A stretch of 64,000 nt of DNA from Rhynchopus sp. YZ270_cl-10 (lineage: Eukaryota; Euglenozoa; Diplonemea; Diplonemida; Diplonemidae): NCBI GenBank assembly GCA_964035575.1, contig OZ037868.1, forward strand, positions 310,001 to 374,000, written 5' to 3'. Under the pieces are notes generated by a model, which saw only the letters and a program-made list of their open reading frames with translations, made no database searches and was not told the DNA's origin. Positions 52,758 to 63,281 of the stretch are shown here, one piece after another; the first letter of the stretch is position 1, and every line of letters begins with the position of its first letter. The position numbers and the translations under genes were made by a program.

Positions 52758-55700
52758 TCAAATCCGTACACAGACGTCAGACCGGGTTCTCCCTTCGGTG
52801 AAGCCAAAGGCGCCAAGGAGGAGCGCAGTCTTCGCTGGCGGGAAGTGCTCGAGGAGTTCTTCTGGGGTGACTGAAGAGAGGTGCGCTGGGGCGCGCACAG
52901 AAAGGGCAGAGGTGAGGGTGTGCACTTCGGCGGTGGTCAGGCCGATGGCATGCAGTTCACATTCGAACGTGGCGAAGGGACGTTGCATGGATGAGTACAC
53001 AGCACCACCTCTCCTCTCTCTGACACCACTACCTGGCATTCTCGGAGACAAACCTAGAGACCCACAAACAGACTCCAACACCGGTGGCGGCAACAACACC
53101 CCCTTCTTCCGCCCCGTTGTGACTGACAGCGGGTTTTCGTTTCCTCCATTCGACCCCCCCGAAGTACTCTCTATTGATAGCGATGCGCGCGCTTTCTTTC
53201 CACGCAGGGAAACAAATTTTGTCTCGTATTCTGTTAGCTCTACGGGCTCGAGGGTCCGCCATGCGTTTTGCTCGGTGTTGAGAAGAACGGAGCGGGTACT
53301 ATGCTCGGTTTCTTCGCATGCATTTCTGAGGGTTTGCTGGAGAAAAGCGTTGTTCTGCGAGAGGTGGTAGCTCTGTGCGATGAGACTTCGAGCATGACGT
53401 TCGGAGGAGAACATTTCCTCCAGTGTACGGTCCAATGAAGTGCTGAGGTGCCTCAGTTGCCAGCCAGAAACCGCTTCGCCCGAACCCAACAGAGGGGACG
53501 AAATTGAAAACAACGCATCCCGACCGACCTCCCACACCTCACCCAACATTGCCCACCCTTCCTCCCAACACCCTTCCAGCATTCTCCTCTCCTCTCTCTC
53601 CTCCTCCTCCACCCATGCTGCATACCCCTCTGCCTCAAATCTTCCCCGCATTTCAAGAGAAAAATAAAAAGTCAAGGCGCTCTGCGCAATCTCTCTCCGT
53701 TGATCGGTTTCTGCAGCAATGAGATCTCCTCTTTTGGCAGTAAAATTCAAATCGATCATGAAAAATGCAAGGTGCTCGGTGGTGACGGTGTATAGGTTGG
53801 AAATGGCATCTCTCTCCGCAGCCTCCGATGTGATGACCGTTGTGATAATATCGGGAAAATTTAATTCTTGCTTCATGAACACCAAATCTGTTTCGTAGAG
53901 GAGACACAACGCCCTCCTCCCCTCGCGTTCTTGATCTACAACCAACCCCACCTCTGCACGACACATCCTTCCGACCCTCCGCAACTCGGTTTCTCTATAC
54001 CCAAGACACTCCACTTCTCTTTCGTAATCATCATACAATGCTTTCCTTGCTTCATCCTCTGCCGACACCACTGAATCAGAGGGGATTGCTGCGTGAACAC
54101 AAGAGATTATACTGGAGAGGCAGGCCAACCCAATGCCTTCTTCCACAGAGCGTGCAAAACGCTCTGTGTCTGCAAGACGGAGAAGCGCATTGGTGTATCT
54201 CTCCATTCGGTCACGCTCTTCGTAATGAAGTAGCATTTCCAACACCGCAGTGTGTTCTGCGCATAGAACCCTTCGAGAAACCTCCTCTGTTGTGCGTAAG
54301 GCAGCGCTGTCGTTTCCGGTGATGGCATCGGGGGGGTGGAAAACTTCCTCTACCTCCGTGGTCATTCTAAGGGTATCATTGCAGCCCCCACCTCTCCTCC
54401 CAACCAGCATTGGGGGGACTATTCTGCCTACTAGAGCCTTTGGGGAGATCTGCCGTTCTTTTTTTTCTGCCGATTTTGCGTTTTCTGAACTTTTCGTTTG
54501 AAAACCTCTCTCAGATACACTCTGTTCGATGGCATCGGGGGTATTTGAAGCTGAAGATGCATGGGAAGGAATCATGGAGTGATTAGAGTTCCCATTGTGC
54601 AGTGCGATGGGGGGTGTAGCATCGGTCGCTTTGCTTTCCGCTATTGGCATGGGGGTAGATTGGACCATCCCGGAGGCAACCCCGCCTTGCAAACAAACCT
54701 CAGAGTCATTGTGCTGTGTGACCGATGGGATATGATGGGGAACACATAGGGACACATCTTCTGCCCTCCCCGCTTTCCGAATCACTGCATATGGGATCGG
54801 GATGGATGTGCTACTACTGCTGTCCACCTCGCGGATCGCAGGAATCGATATGGCTTGCGGAACCCTCGCTTTTATGGCAATTTCTTCTTCTTCTCCTCCG
54901 TCTTTATCCCCTAATGAATCCTTTCCACGCCTCACCACTGCTTCCGGAATGGGCATCGAGAGGGTAGGAATAGGAATCTTTGCAACAGCATCGCTTTCTC
55001 TCTCTCCTTCTCCTCCTCCTCCTCGCTCTTCTACCCGACGAACTACAGCGTCTGGTATTGGTATGGAAATGCCCGACACCAATCCTGTTTCCTTTCCCCC
55101 TCCCCCCAGCGGCTCTGGACAGAATAACTCATTGATAGTCCTGTCGCGCCGTGCCTGAGATGAGCTTGGGGACTCCGCCTCCTCCTCCTCCTCCTCCTCT
55201 AGATCCTCTTCCTCGATTGCTTGGAGCTGTCTTTGGAGTTCTTTTTGAGTTTCCTTTCGTTTGCGTTCGCGTTTTGCCTCAGCGATGGCGAAGGTAATGT
55301 TGTCCCCGATGGCGCCAGCTGGGAGTGACGGAATGGTTTTGTTAACAGAAAGCTCTTCATCTTCGTAGGCGTCGTAATCTATGGGGTTGTGTTCGATGCT
55401 GATGCTGATCCCTCCCCATGCCTCGGTGAGGGACTGCGACCGTGCAGGATGCGTCGCGCTACTTCCCCCTGACGTAACGCTTGGGGTCTGAGAAGTACAG
55501 GTAGACGCTGAAACAGAGCGGGGTCGCCTCCGTGCATTTCCTTCAGGACTCCTCGGAGGACTTTGCACATCCGCAAAACCAGCCACCTTACTGCTATGCG
55601 ACGACTCTGACTGTTCCGAAACAGAGGCTCGATGTAACATCATTGACATACTAACCCTTTTTTGCAGTGCACTGACATTGCGAACCGAGGTCGGAGGAGA

Positions 55701-56354
55701 CTGCGCTCTGTCTCCAGAAAGACGGGAACGCAACGGAATTGCGTCATCACTATTGGAACGTTGTGTATTATGGTTGGGGCCTGGGGACAGCGGAGAGCCC
55801 CCTTCTCTCCCATCTAGCACTATCTTATACGGTGCGGACGTCTTCTCCATGATCGAGTCTCCTGAAGAGATTTCCTCGGATCCATTCCATATTTCGACGT
55901 CCTTTGGGGCACATCGGTCTTTCGTTATCCCCAAGCTTTGCTGTACTCCACGAATTTTTGAAATAACGGAGATGAAGTTGTAGCCGCAAGACTCTGCAGT
56001 TTCGTCACTCCGATTCGCAAAGACAAGGAGAAGGTGTTTGTCATTCGGAAACAGCAGAAGGACCTGCAGGGTCGACACCTCCACTCCTTTCTTCGATGCC
56101 CGACGGACCGGCTTCCAATAGAGTTTTGCAACCCCATAGGAACTTTGCATTCTTTTAATCGGCCCGTCCTGCTCTGCAAGAATGATTTTCTGGTAGGTCA
56201 CAATGATGATCCTTCGCTGCTTCCCACCCATTGTCAGCCCTACCTTTTCTACATGGCCAATAAACAAAAGACTAGGTGAAGAAAACGCACTCAATTCGGT
56301 CGGCACTACCGCATAAGGCAATCCTGTAGCGGGGCAGTGGTTTGCGTCGGGCAT
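52758..56354 (-). CDS. Large PH-like and coiled-coil protein with repeated IPIPxAVxR motifs
   Basis: A single 1198-codon frame from the ATG at 56354, with no intron evident. Residues about 20-150 resemble a PH-type fold: SPSLLFIGHVEKVG, RRIIIVTYQKIILAEQDG, KLYWKPVRR, LQVLLLFPNDKHLLLVF and a closing helix. Such domains bind lipids or partner proteins. Residues about 150-400 are Ser-rich and disordered, with an acidic coil (LEEEEEEEAE). A short motif then recurs: SIPIPDAVVRR (about 426), SMPIPEAVVRR (about 462) and SIPIPYAVIRK (about 514), with a weaker STPMPIAES later. Residues about 700-1050 are helical and charged. The C-terminus (ELHAIGLTTAEVHTL to LLGAFGFTEG) could be a small helical domain. 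It is likely a cytoskeletal or membrane-cortex scaffold. I do not recognise the family. Confidence 0.75.
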   Translation of the reverse strand: MPDANHCPATGLPYAVVPTELSAFSSPSLLFIGHVEKVGLTMGGKQRRIIIVTYQKIILAEQDGPIKRMQSSYGVAKLYWKPVRRASKKGVEVSTLQVLLLFPNDKHLLLVFANRSDETAESCGYNFISVISKIRGVQQSLGITKDRCAPKDVEIWNGSEEISSGDSIMEKTSAPYKIVLDGREGGSPLSPGPNHNTQRSNSDDAIPLRSRLSGDRAQSPPTSVRNVSALQKRVSMSMMLHRASVSEQSESSHSSKVAGFADVQSPPRSPEGNARRRPRSVSASTCTSQTPSVTSGGSSATHPARSQSLTEAWGGISISIEHNPIDYDAYEDEELSVNKTIPSLPAGAIGDNITFAIAEAKRERKRKETQKELQRQLQAIEEEDLEEEEEEEAESPSSSQARRDRTINELFCPEPLGGGGKETGLVSGISIPIPDAVVRRVEERGGGGEGERESDAVAKIPIPTLSMPIPEAVVRRGKDSLGDKDGGEEEEIAIKARVPQAISIPAIREVDSSSSTSIPIPYAVIRKAGRAEDVSLCVPHHIPSVTQHNDSEVCLQGGVASGMVQSTPMPIAESKATDATPPIALHNGNSNHSMIPSHASSASNTPDAIEQSVSERGFQTKSSENAKSAEKKERQISPKALVGRIVPPMLVGRRGGGCNDTLRMTTEVEEVFHPPDAITGNDSAALRTTEEVSRRVLCAEHTAVLEMLLHYEERDRMERYTNALLRLADTERFARSVEEGIGLACLSSIISCVHAAIPSDSVVSAEDEARKALYDDYEREVECLGYRETELRRVGRMCRAEVGLVVDQEREGRRALCLLYETDLVFMKQELNFPDIITTVITSEAAERDAISNLYTVTTEHLAFFMIDLNFTAKRGDLIAAETDQRREIAQSALTFYFSLEMRGRFEAEGYAAWVEEEEREERRMLEGCWEEGWAMLGEVWEVGRDALFSISSPLLGSGEAVSGWQLRHLSTSLDRTLEEMFSSERHARSLIAQSYHLSQNNAFLQQTLRNACEETEHSTRSVLLNTEQNAWRTLEPVELTEYETKFVSLRGKKARASLSIESTSGGSNGGNENPLSVTTGRKKGVLLPPPVLESVCGSLGLSPRMPGSGVRERRGGAVYSSMQRPFATFECELHAIGLTTAEVHTLTSALSVRAPAHLSSVTPEELLEHFPPAKTALLLGAFGFTEGRTRSDVCVRI

Positions 56355-57539
56355 CTTGGGAATTTTTTTTTTTTAAAAGGTTTCTAAGATCGACCTCTCT
56401 CTCGGTTTATCGTGACATCGTTTATGCTGGAGAGAAGGGAGATATGGGGAGAGGGGAGGAGAGGAGGTAAGGGTGGGTGGGGGGTTCTATTTGTGGGGGG
56501 GGGGGGGGGGTGTGTGGGTGTGTCTCCTGTGTTTGGATAGAGAGGATAGTAAGATGCTGAAGTAAATGGTGCTTTTGGAAAGTGGGTGAACGACCTGTCA
56601 GCGACGTTGTCGGTGACCTAATATCAGGGGGGGGGGGGTGTGTGCATAGAGTCTCTGTTGTCAGCGACCTGTCAATATCGACCCCCCCTCCCGGGAGCAG
56701 TAAAGATAAATTTGATTTTGAAATCCAGAGAAATATGGGGAAAAAAGAGAGAAAAAAACCACTCATAGCTCAGCGATTATTCGAAGGAATATCGCACCTT
56801 AGAACGGATAAATCAGGCGCATAGAAAGAACTGGGGAAAGCTTTGGGGTTAAAGCCGAAAGAGAGTGAGGGAGATCGAAAGCGAACTGTACAATGAAGTA
56901 CAGCAGAGGCTGGTTCCTGCAGGTTTCTGCTGGATGAGCTGAAGCCCGTGGGTACGCACGTCTTCTGCTGTGTGATGTACAGTGATGGGTACACCCCGCG
57001 CAACGCACTTCGTTCGGCAAATGCCCGTGTGCGATTGTCGTTAGGGATTATTGGAGACTGCGATTTTGTCAACAACATAACTATTGTTGATAAAAAAAAA
57101 ATCAGACTTCAAGGCCTATGAAAATTTCCGCTTAATTGAGGAAATAAAAAGCATGCATCACACAAGATTTTATAACGGTGGCCACATCCATATCAGACTA
57201 CGCTTAAAAAAGTTGAGCGGCGATTACTGTGACCAGTGGGAAAAAATGACCCGCTGTGGGGGGAACGGGACACACGTCTTCTGCTGCGTGGTACCTTTGG
57301 TATGAGACTGGTGTATCGGGGGTGCACCCCCAACCATGCAAATTCCATTTTGTGATTTGCATCTGGATGAAAGAATAGACTTTTGGAGAGAAGATTGTTG
57401 TTTTGAAAGTTTGGTTGTATTGGCGTCGGGAAAGGTGGAGAACACGGGGGCACGTTGGAGCTGACTAGGTCAATAGAGGTGAGGGGTGAAGGCAAGGGAA
57501 CCCTTCTCGTTCAGGAGGGTGTCCCAAACCAACCATAGA

Positions 57540-57655
57540 AGTCAGAGAAATAATAGTTACATTCTGTGAGTATAATCAGCGCAGGTCTGTAGACAGAAAG
57601 GCTCGGCCTCTCTCAGTCCCGCTCGTACAAGGCTGAAAGTTGTTTTCATCATTTG
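57540..57655. repeat. 116-bp direct repeat, copy 1
   Basis: Nearly identical to 57767-57883, starting AGTCAGAGAAATAATAGT and ending GTTGTTTTCATCATTTG. The spacing is 227 bp and the intervening sequence is unrelated. Confidence 0.9.
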
Positions 57656-57766
57656 ACGTCGCTGAGTGTGAGCACCATCTCCTCCGTTCCAACGGACCTA
57701 CCAAAGCTTCGCAGTGTCAGAGCAGCTGCGAGCAAGGTCGGCCAACTCTCGCAATCTTTAGCACGA

Positions 57767-57883
57767 AGTCAGAGAAATAATAGTATACATTCTGTGAGTA
57801 TAATCAGCGCAGGTCTGTAGACAGAAAGGCTCGGCCTCTCTCAGTCCCGCTCGTACAAGGCTGAAAGTTGTTTTCATCATTTG
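57767..57883. repeat. 116-bp direct repeat, copy 2
   Basis: See the copy at 57540. One inserted base distinguishes them. The pair could be the short direct ends of an unrecognised element or a local duplication. Confidence 0.9.
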
Positions 57884-60709
57884 GGTTGCGTCTGCGAGAA
57901 TCGCTCTTTTGAAACCAACTGCAAAACATTGCTGTTGGGTGCTGATATGGTATGAAGGGAGACCACGGAAAAAAAAGGGGGAAAAGGGTGGCAAACTATT
58001 TTTCTGAAAAGAGGGGAGTTTTGTGTGCCCGAGGGGAGGGCGGGGTGGGAGTTGATTACATAAAACAAGATATGGTTGTCAAAGATAACGAGAAAAAGTT
58101 GAAATATATTGTCATGCATTCACATCTTAAAGGGGACTTGAAATACAAAAAGCCCGCTTGCGACAGAGTGTAAACCAGTACAAAAAAAAAATTGTGTGTG
58201 TGGGGAAAACAAAAGGCAAAAAAACAAAGGGGAAAAAAAAGAAAAGAAAATATTGGAAGTACAAACGTATTACCGTACAAAAACCGGCGGGCGTGAGGTA
58301 CTAAGGGAGGGGGGAAAATGCGTTATTTTTTATCTTTTATTTTTGCAAAAAACAAACGAAGAGGGGGAGAATATGAAAAAATAAAATTATGTGTGTTTTC
58401 CTCCCCCCCTTTTTTTTTAGGGGGGGAAAAAAATAAACACACTTTTTTTTGTGGTCAAGAACTGTTCTTTTTGTTATGTAAGGCCAGCTCCCAAGGCGCG
58501 CTGGTACATCTTGTTGGTGTTCTCTAGCTGAAGGCAAAGAAACACAAGGTAATGTCTCAAATGACACGTCAGGTAGAAGAAAAGGAGAGAAGCCAAAGGG
58601 TGCTACAGGCCAAACAAGAAACAAAAAGGCATATTTTTTTTTTATTTTCTGTTTACTTTGATGATATTTTCATGTTGGTGTTGTTGTTGTTTTTTTTTGA
58701 AAAAATTTTAAGGAATGAAAGGACGAAGCTAGCCAGCGAAGAAATGTGGGGCTTTTTATTTTAAACACGGCCACACCGTCCATGTCATATTCAGTCATAC
58801 AAACAAAACATCGTTTGGGTAAAAACCCTCGTTTTTGAAATCCCAAAAACACGACTAAGTTTTTTTTTTTACCTCCACCTGTTTGTTGTATGACCGAAAA
58901 ATCGTGCGGGAACACGCTGGGGTTATGCAAATTTCCTCACCTAGAGCGATTCTTTAGGGTGATGTAAGTATAAAAAAAAAAAATGGAGAAAGAAACTTGA
59001 TAGATGAACGTAGCTTCTTTGTACACATGCATCTAATAAGGTGAAGTTGAAAACGTGCAGACACCTCGAATATGTAGGCACGTGTAAAATGTAATTTATA
59101 CATTTTTTGTTTTGTGCAAAATCAAAAAAATTGTTTCACATACTTTCAAATCAAAGGAAAGTATAAAAGACGTTCTGTTCAGATACAACCAATTTGTATT
59201 TTTTGTTTTTGTTTGCAATAAAAAAATGTGAAAAGAGAAAAAGGCAATTGTTTCCAGCAGAATTTTTTTTTTGAAACTTTCAGTAGATCGGTTTCTAACA
59301 TTACAAAAAGAAAAAGAAAAAGAAAGAGGCTTGAAAGAAGAACGACACTCACACATTGCAACACAACCCAAAGGACCGCAGAGGACTCGGAAACTGGAGC
59401 AAATGAGATTGGTTGAAAGTGCAAAAAAAAAAAAGTGAAGTTTTGAGAGTGCAACACAAAATAATGAAAGAAAAAAACAGCGAATTGGTCAGAAAAAAAT
59501 CATTTTTTCCCTCTCATACCTAACGTCACCACGGAATGTTTTGAAAAAGTGCAAAATAAAACAAAAAAAAAAAAACAAACAAAAAAAAACACACACCGAA
59601 GGACACGGTACGGATCACACTAACGCAAGGATCCATACTAGGCAGGATCCCCTTTTGAGAGTGCCCCCCATACCAGTTATCCAATTTGGGTGCGGTATCG
59701 TGAATCAAGAGCATGCTGGGTTTGTGTGAAAGCATGCTCTCAAGCCTGGCTAAGTTGAAGAATTATTTTTTTGAGTAATAAATGAAAATAGGCACGAAAA
59801 TCAAAACTACGGGGAATGTGATGGAAAAAAAAGAACTTTTCTTTGGGTTTGGGGAAAAACCTTCAATTTTTTACCACAAAATTTCTACCAAAAAATGAAG
59901 TGGCGACAAAACGGCGCAAATGGCGCGTCAATGTGGGCGCAGATAGGAAAGAGAGAGGGGTAACACACTCATAGCAGTCTCTGATCGTCTTACTTCTAGT
60001 GGTTGTATTGTGATAAATTTCTCATAATACACGATATACATCAATGCTGTGTATTTTGTAATATGGACAATTATCACCTAGTTGAGAAGACGGTGTGATG
60101 CATGTTTCCGAGCGTAACGCAAAAATATGCCAATATTTGAGAAAAGGCTGTTTTGTTGTCAAGGTCTCCCTCCCCCTCTCCCCGAAAAAAATAAGGGGGG
60201 GGGAGTAAAGGCTAGTAATGAAATTGTTTGAAAATCAGTTACTTCGTTCTGTTCGCGTTGTGGTGAGAATGTTTTTTTTAATTTTTTTTTTGGACACCCC
60301 AAGGGGTGTGTGGCAAGCCTCGGTGCGATAAGCTGGCTTGATTGCCGTCATTTTTTCACTCCAGGGAGAAATGATTTTAAAATAGAATGGCTTGTCAGGT
60401 GAACAGTGTCCAGAACACCTTTTGCAAGAACAAATAACAGTCAAGAGGTGTGAGGAAAAAAAAACTGTCCCTGGGTGGTTTACCTCCAAAGGGTTCTTAG
60501 AGAACCATTTAGAGAAAAAAACATTTTTTTTTTGACCAAACTTATAGTAAAACCGCAAACCGGGAGTGAGTTAGTATGTTTGTATCGGAGGTACACACTA
60601 TCAGTGTTTTATCGCAAATGGAAGGCAAAAAAGTAATTTATACATTTGTTTTCGTTTATTTTCAGCATATTTTTTTTTTCCAACAAAAAAAAAAAAAAAA
60701 TAAACATGA

Positions 60710-61135
60710 GTCGTATCCGGGTACAGATCCAGTTGATTTCCGGTTTCTCAGGCTTCTCATATTTTTCACAAAATTCCAGGTGAATTCCAGGTCACATAGC
60801 AGTGGATGATGTATTGTTGTATAGTGTGTGTTTCTCAGGTTAAGATGGTCGTGTTCGCATCTGTTGCTTCATGGGACCAGCTGTCACCTCTACACTAACA
60901 GCGCACGCTCACGGATAATCGAATAAAGCGCGGTTAATTAAACCACAGCATGTCGCTTCATCACAGCGGTGGCGAGTGGCATGTGACTTCTGCCCAGTGC
61001 CCTGAATGTCAACGCCTAAAAACAGCCTCCCTACAACCCGTTCACTCAAAAAATAAAGCCGATTCTAGACAAATTCCTTATGGAATACCTGGATTTTTTT
61101 TCTGGAAGTACCTGGAATCTGGATCCGGATACGAC
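60710..61135. mobile_element. Short TIR element (GTCGTATCCGG ends)
   Basis: An 11-bp perfect inverted repeat GTCGTATCCGG at both ends, continuing with GATCCAG-like blocks and internal CCAGGT/ACCTGG pairs. ATGA occurs next to both ends and could be a target duplication. A small ORF with CPEC inside is not convincing. Confidence 0.5.
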
Positions 61136-61304
61136 CCATGAAGGGCCTTCAACGTGTCTAATGCAAAGCCTAAACTGCAAATTTTTAAAAAAGGCTCGTC
61201 TAATTTAGACAAATAATAAAACCTACATTTGAACTATTCTACCGACGTGATTTAAACATTGGACACATCCCCCGTTGAATGGGTTCTACAAGAGAAACTC
61301 GGCA

Positions 61305-61470
61305 CAAAAAAAGTAGTGTACCGTGCGCCTGCGGCGCAAGCTTGCATTCCACCCTTCATGACATAGTTTAGCGGTAAAAAAAAAGCCCAGATTTATGCGC
61401 AATATTCGAAGTGTTGCGCACCGTGGCTTCGCCAGGAACCTTTGGGTGACGTGACCGCGACGTTTTTTAT
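61305..61470. repeat. Dispersed repeat with two triloop hairpins (copy 2)
   Basis: Same order and orientation as 9475-9650: TGCGCC-TGC-GGCGCA, then TGGC-TTC-GCCA about 110 bp later. Confidence 0.7.
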
Positions 61471-62080
61471 AAATGTACTGAAAATCCACATGGGGTGGCG
61501 CAGGCGGAGTTTTTTGGCGGTTTTTTTGCTGACCGAGCTTTGGGGTGACCAATGTTTTTTTTACTTTTTTTTTAGTGAGACAAAACTGTGTACAGACTTT
61601 GTCTATGATTGAAGGTTGAAGGCCCTGGATCGAAGAAAAATAAAAAGGGAAAGTGGCAAGAATAATCCTCAGAGAGAATATGGTCATTGCAAAAAAAAAA
61701 AAAAAAAAATTGTTAGTAAGGCGAAACCCATAGCCTCTCGCCATGCTGGGTCACCCTCGAGAGCGAGAAAAAAAATATTTGAGCGAGGTCGCACTGTGTG
61801 TAAAAAAATAAAATAAAACACAACAAAACGCAGACAACCTTTCAACCCAAAAATCTAAAATGAAAAAAAAAAAAACAGAATTATTTTTTCTGAAAAAAGG
61901 GGGGGTTTTTTTTTTCCGGGGATTTTTTCGATAAAAAAAATTGAGTACTGTCAAAAGGCAGTATTCACGACAAAAAAAAAAATGAAAAAATGAAGTTGGT
62001 AACATGCTCGCACCTCTGGGATACAGGCATGTGGGGGAAAAAAAACCCAAGAAAAAAAAAAAAGACAAAAGGGAAAAATT

Positions 62081-62149
62081 TGATAGTGCAAACGCCTCAA
62101 GGGGCGTAGGTACTGTGCTCCGTTGGGTTATAAAAACCTGTAGGAGTGT
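62081..62149 (+). repeat. Hairpin cassette family H3 with wobble-compensated stems
   Basis: The first stem is AGTGC..GTACT. The second stem is GTGCTCC..GGAGTGT, with an inner GGTT..AACC. Compared with the 23500 copy the left arm of stem two has changed, but pairing is preserved through G.U pairs. Confidence 0.75.
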
Positions 62150-63281
62150 AAAAAAAAAAGACGGGTGAAGCCACCATTTAAAAGGCCAAACACATTTCAC
62201 TGAAAGTGACAGGTTGAAAAAACGGCAATACTCATCTGAACGGGGTGCTTGGAAGAGAGATTCGAGAGACACACGAGATCGACAAAAAAAAATGCACTCT
62301 GTGTCTATTCTTTCTGATGATGGGAAATGTGTGGGGGCAAAAGAAATAGAAAAAAAAAACTGTTTTTTTTTGGAAGGATGAGCGCAATCCTCTGCTCAGT
62401 CACCAAAAAAAGGGATAAGGAAATCCAAAAAAGAAGCAACCATTGACGATGACTCAACGGAAGCCTTTTTTTTTGGGGGGGGGGGCATGACACACAAGGG
62501 AAACACTTTTTGTCCTTTTTGTTTTGAAACTGAGATGGTTCGATTTTTTTGGGGGGTGCAGACGACGTAGTATAGCCATCAACATTCCGGTTAAAAACCT
62601 GGTTGTGCGTGGATTTACATTTAGAGGAAAAATGAAGGTGCTCGCAAGGAGGCCACCGCCATATTATTTCATCGTTTTTTTTTTTTTAAACAATCTGCGA
62701 GAATCCTCAACAAACCCCCCAAAGGGGGGCATCAGGCAGAGTAATACATAGTGGAGTGCAGAGCTGTCTGGTGGAAGCTCTCTCTTCTCTCTTCTCTGAC
62801 GCAACCACTTTTTGGACTCAAGGGATAAAAATTCAAAACAAAATGGTTTGTTTTTTCGCCAGACTCTTCAATTATTTCATATTCATTCTTTTCTGAAAGA
62901 AAAGAATGCATATAGAGAGCGTCAAAAGACTCTCAAGAGAAACAATTATTAAGATATCATTTTTCAATCGAAAGATAGAGTTTTGTCCACCAAGAGAAGA
63001 AAGAAAAAAACCCAAAACTACTCCACAAAAACTCTACGGGAAGTTCTCGCACACTAAATTGATGACTATTTCCAATTTATCAATCAACAACAAAGAAGAT
63101 AAGATGAACCACAGCGTCGGGTCATCTTAAAACACAAGAATTTTTTTTTTGTAAAGAAAGTGGGATTGGTATAGTGCAAACGCCTCGAGGACGCAGGCAA
63201 CTAAATGAAATGTGAATTTCTCGTGTGCACATTCATACACACATATCCATTAGGGTAGTGTAACTTTTTCAGCCTGTTACC

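Larger units (their letters stand above)
56355..60709. other. Intergenic; duplications and cassettes, no gene
   Basis: Many A/T and G runs. Two H4-like blocks are near 56940-57000 and 57288-57366, a 116-bp direct duplication is at 57540-57655 and 57767-57883, and hairpins with GTGCAGACACCTCG are near 59050. The short ORFs have no domain signal. Confidence 0.5.
61136..63280. other. Intergenic; dispersed repeat and cassettes
   Basis: Contains the second dispersed-repeat copy (61305-61470), a GCTCGCACCTCTGGG hairpin near 62003, the H3 cassette at 62081-62149, and an H3-like fragment at 63172-63202. No gene. Confidence 0.5.
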
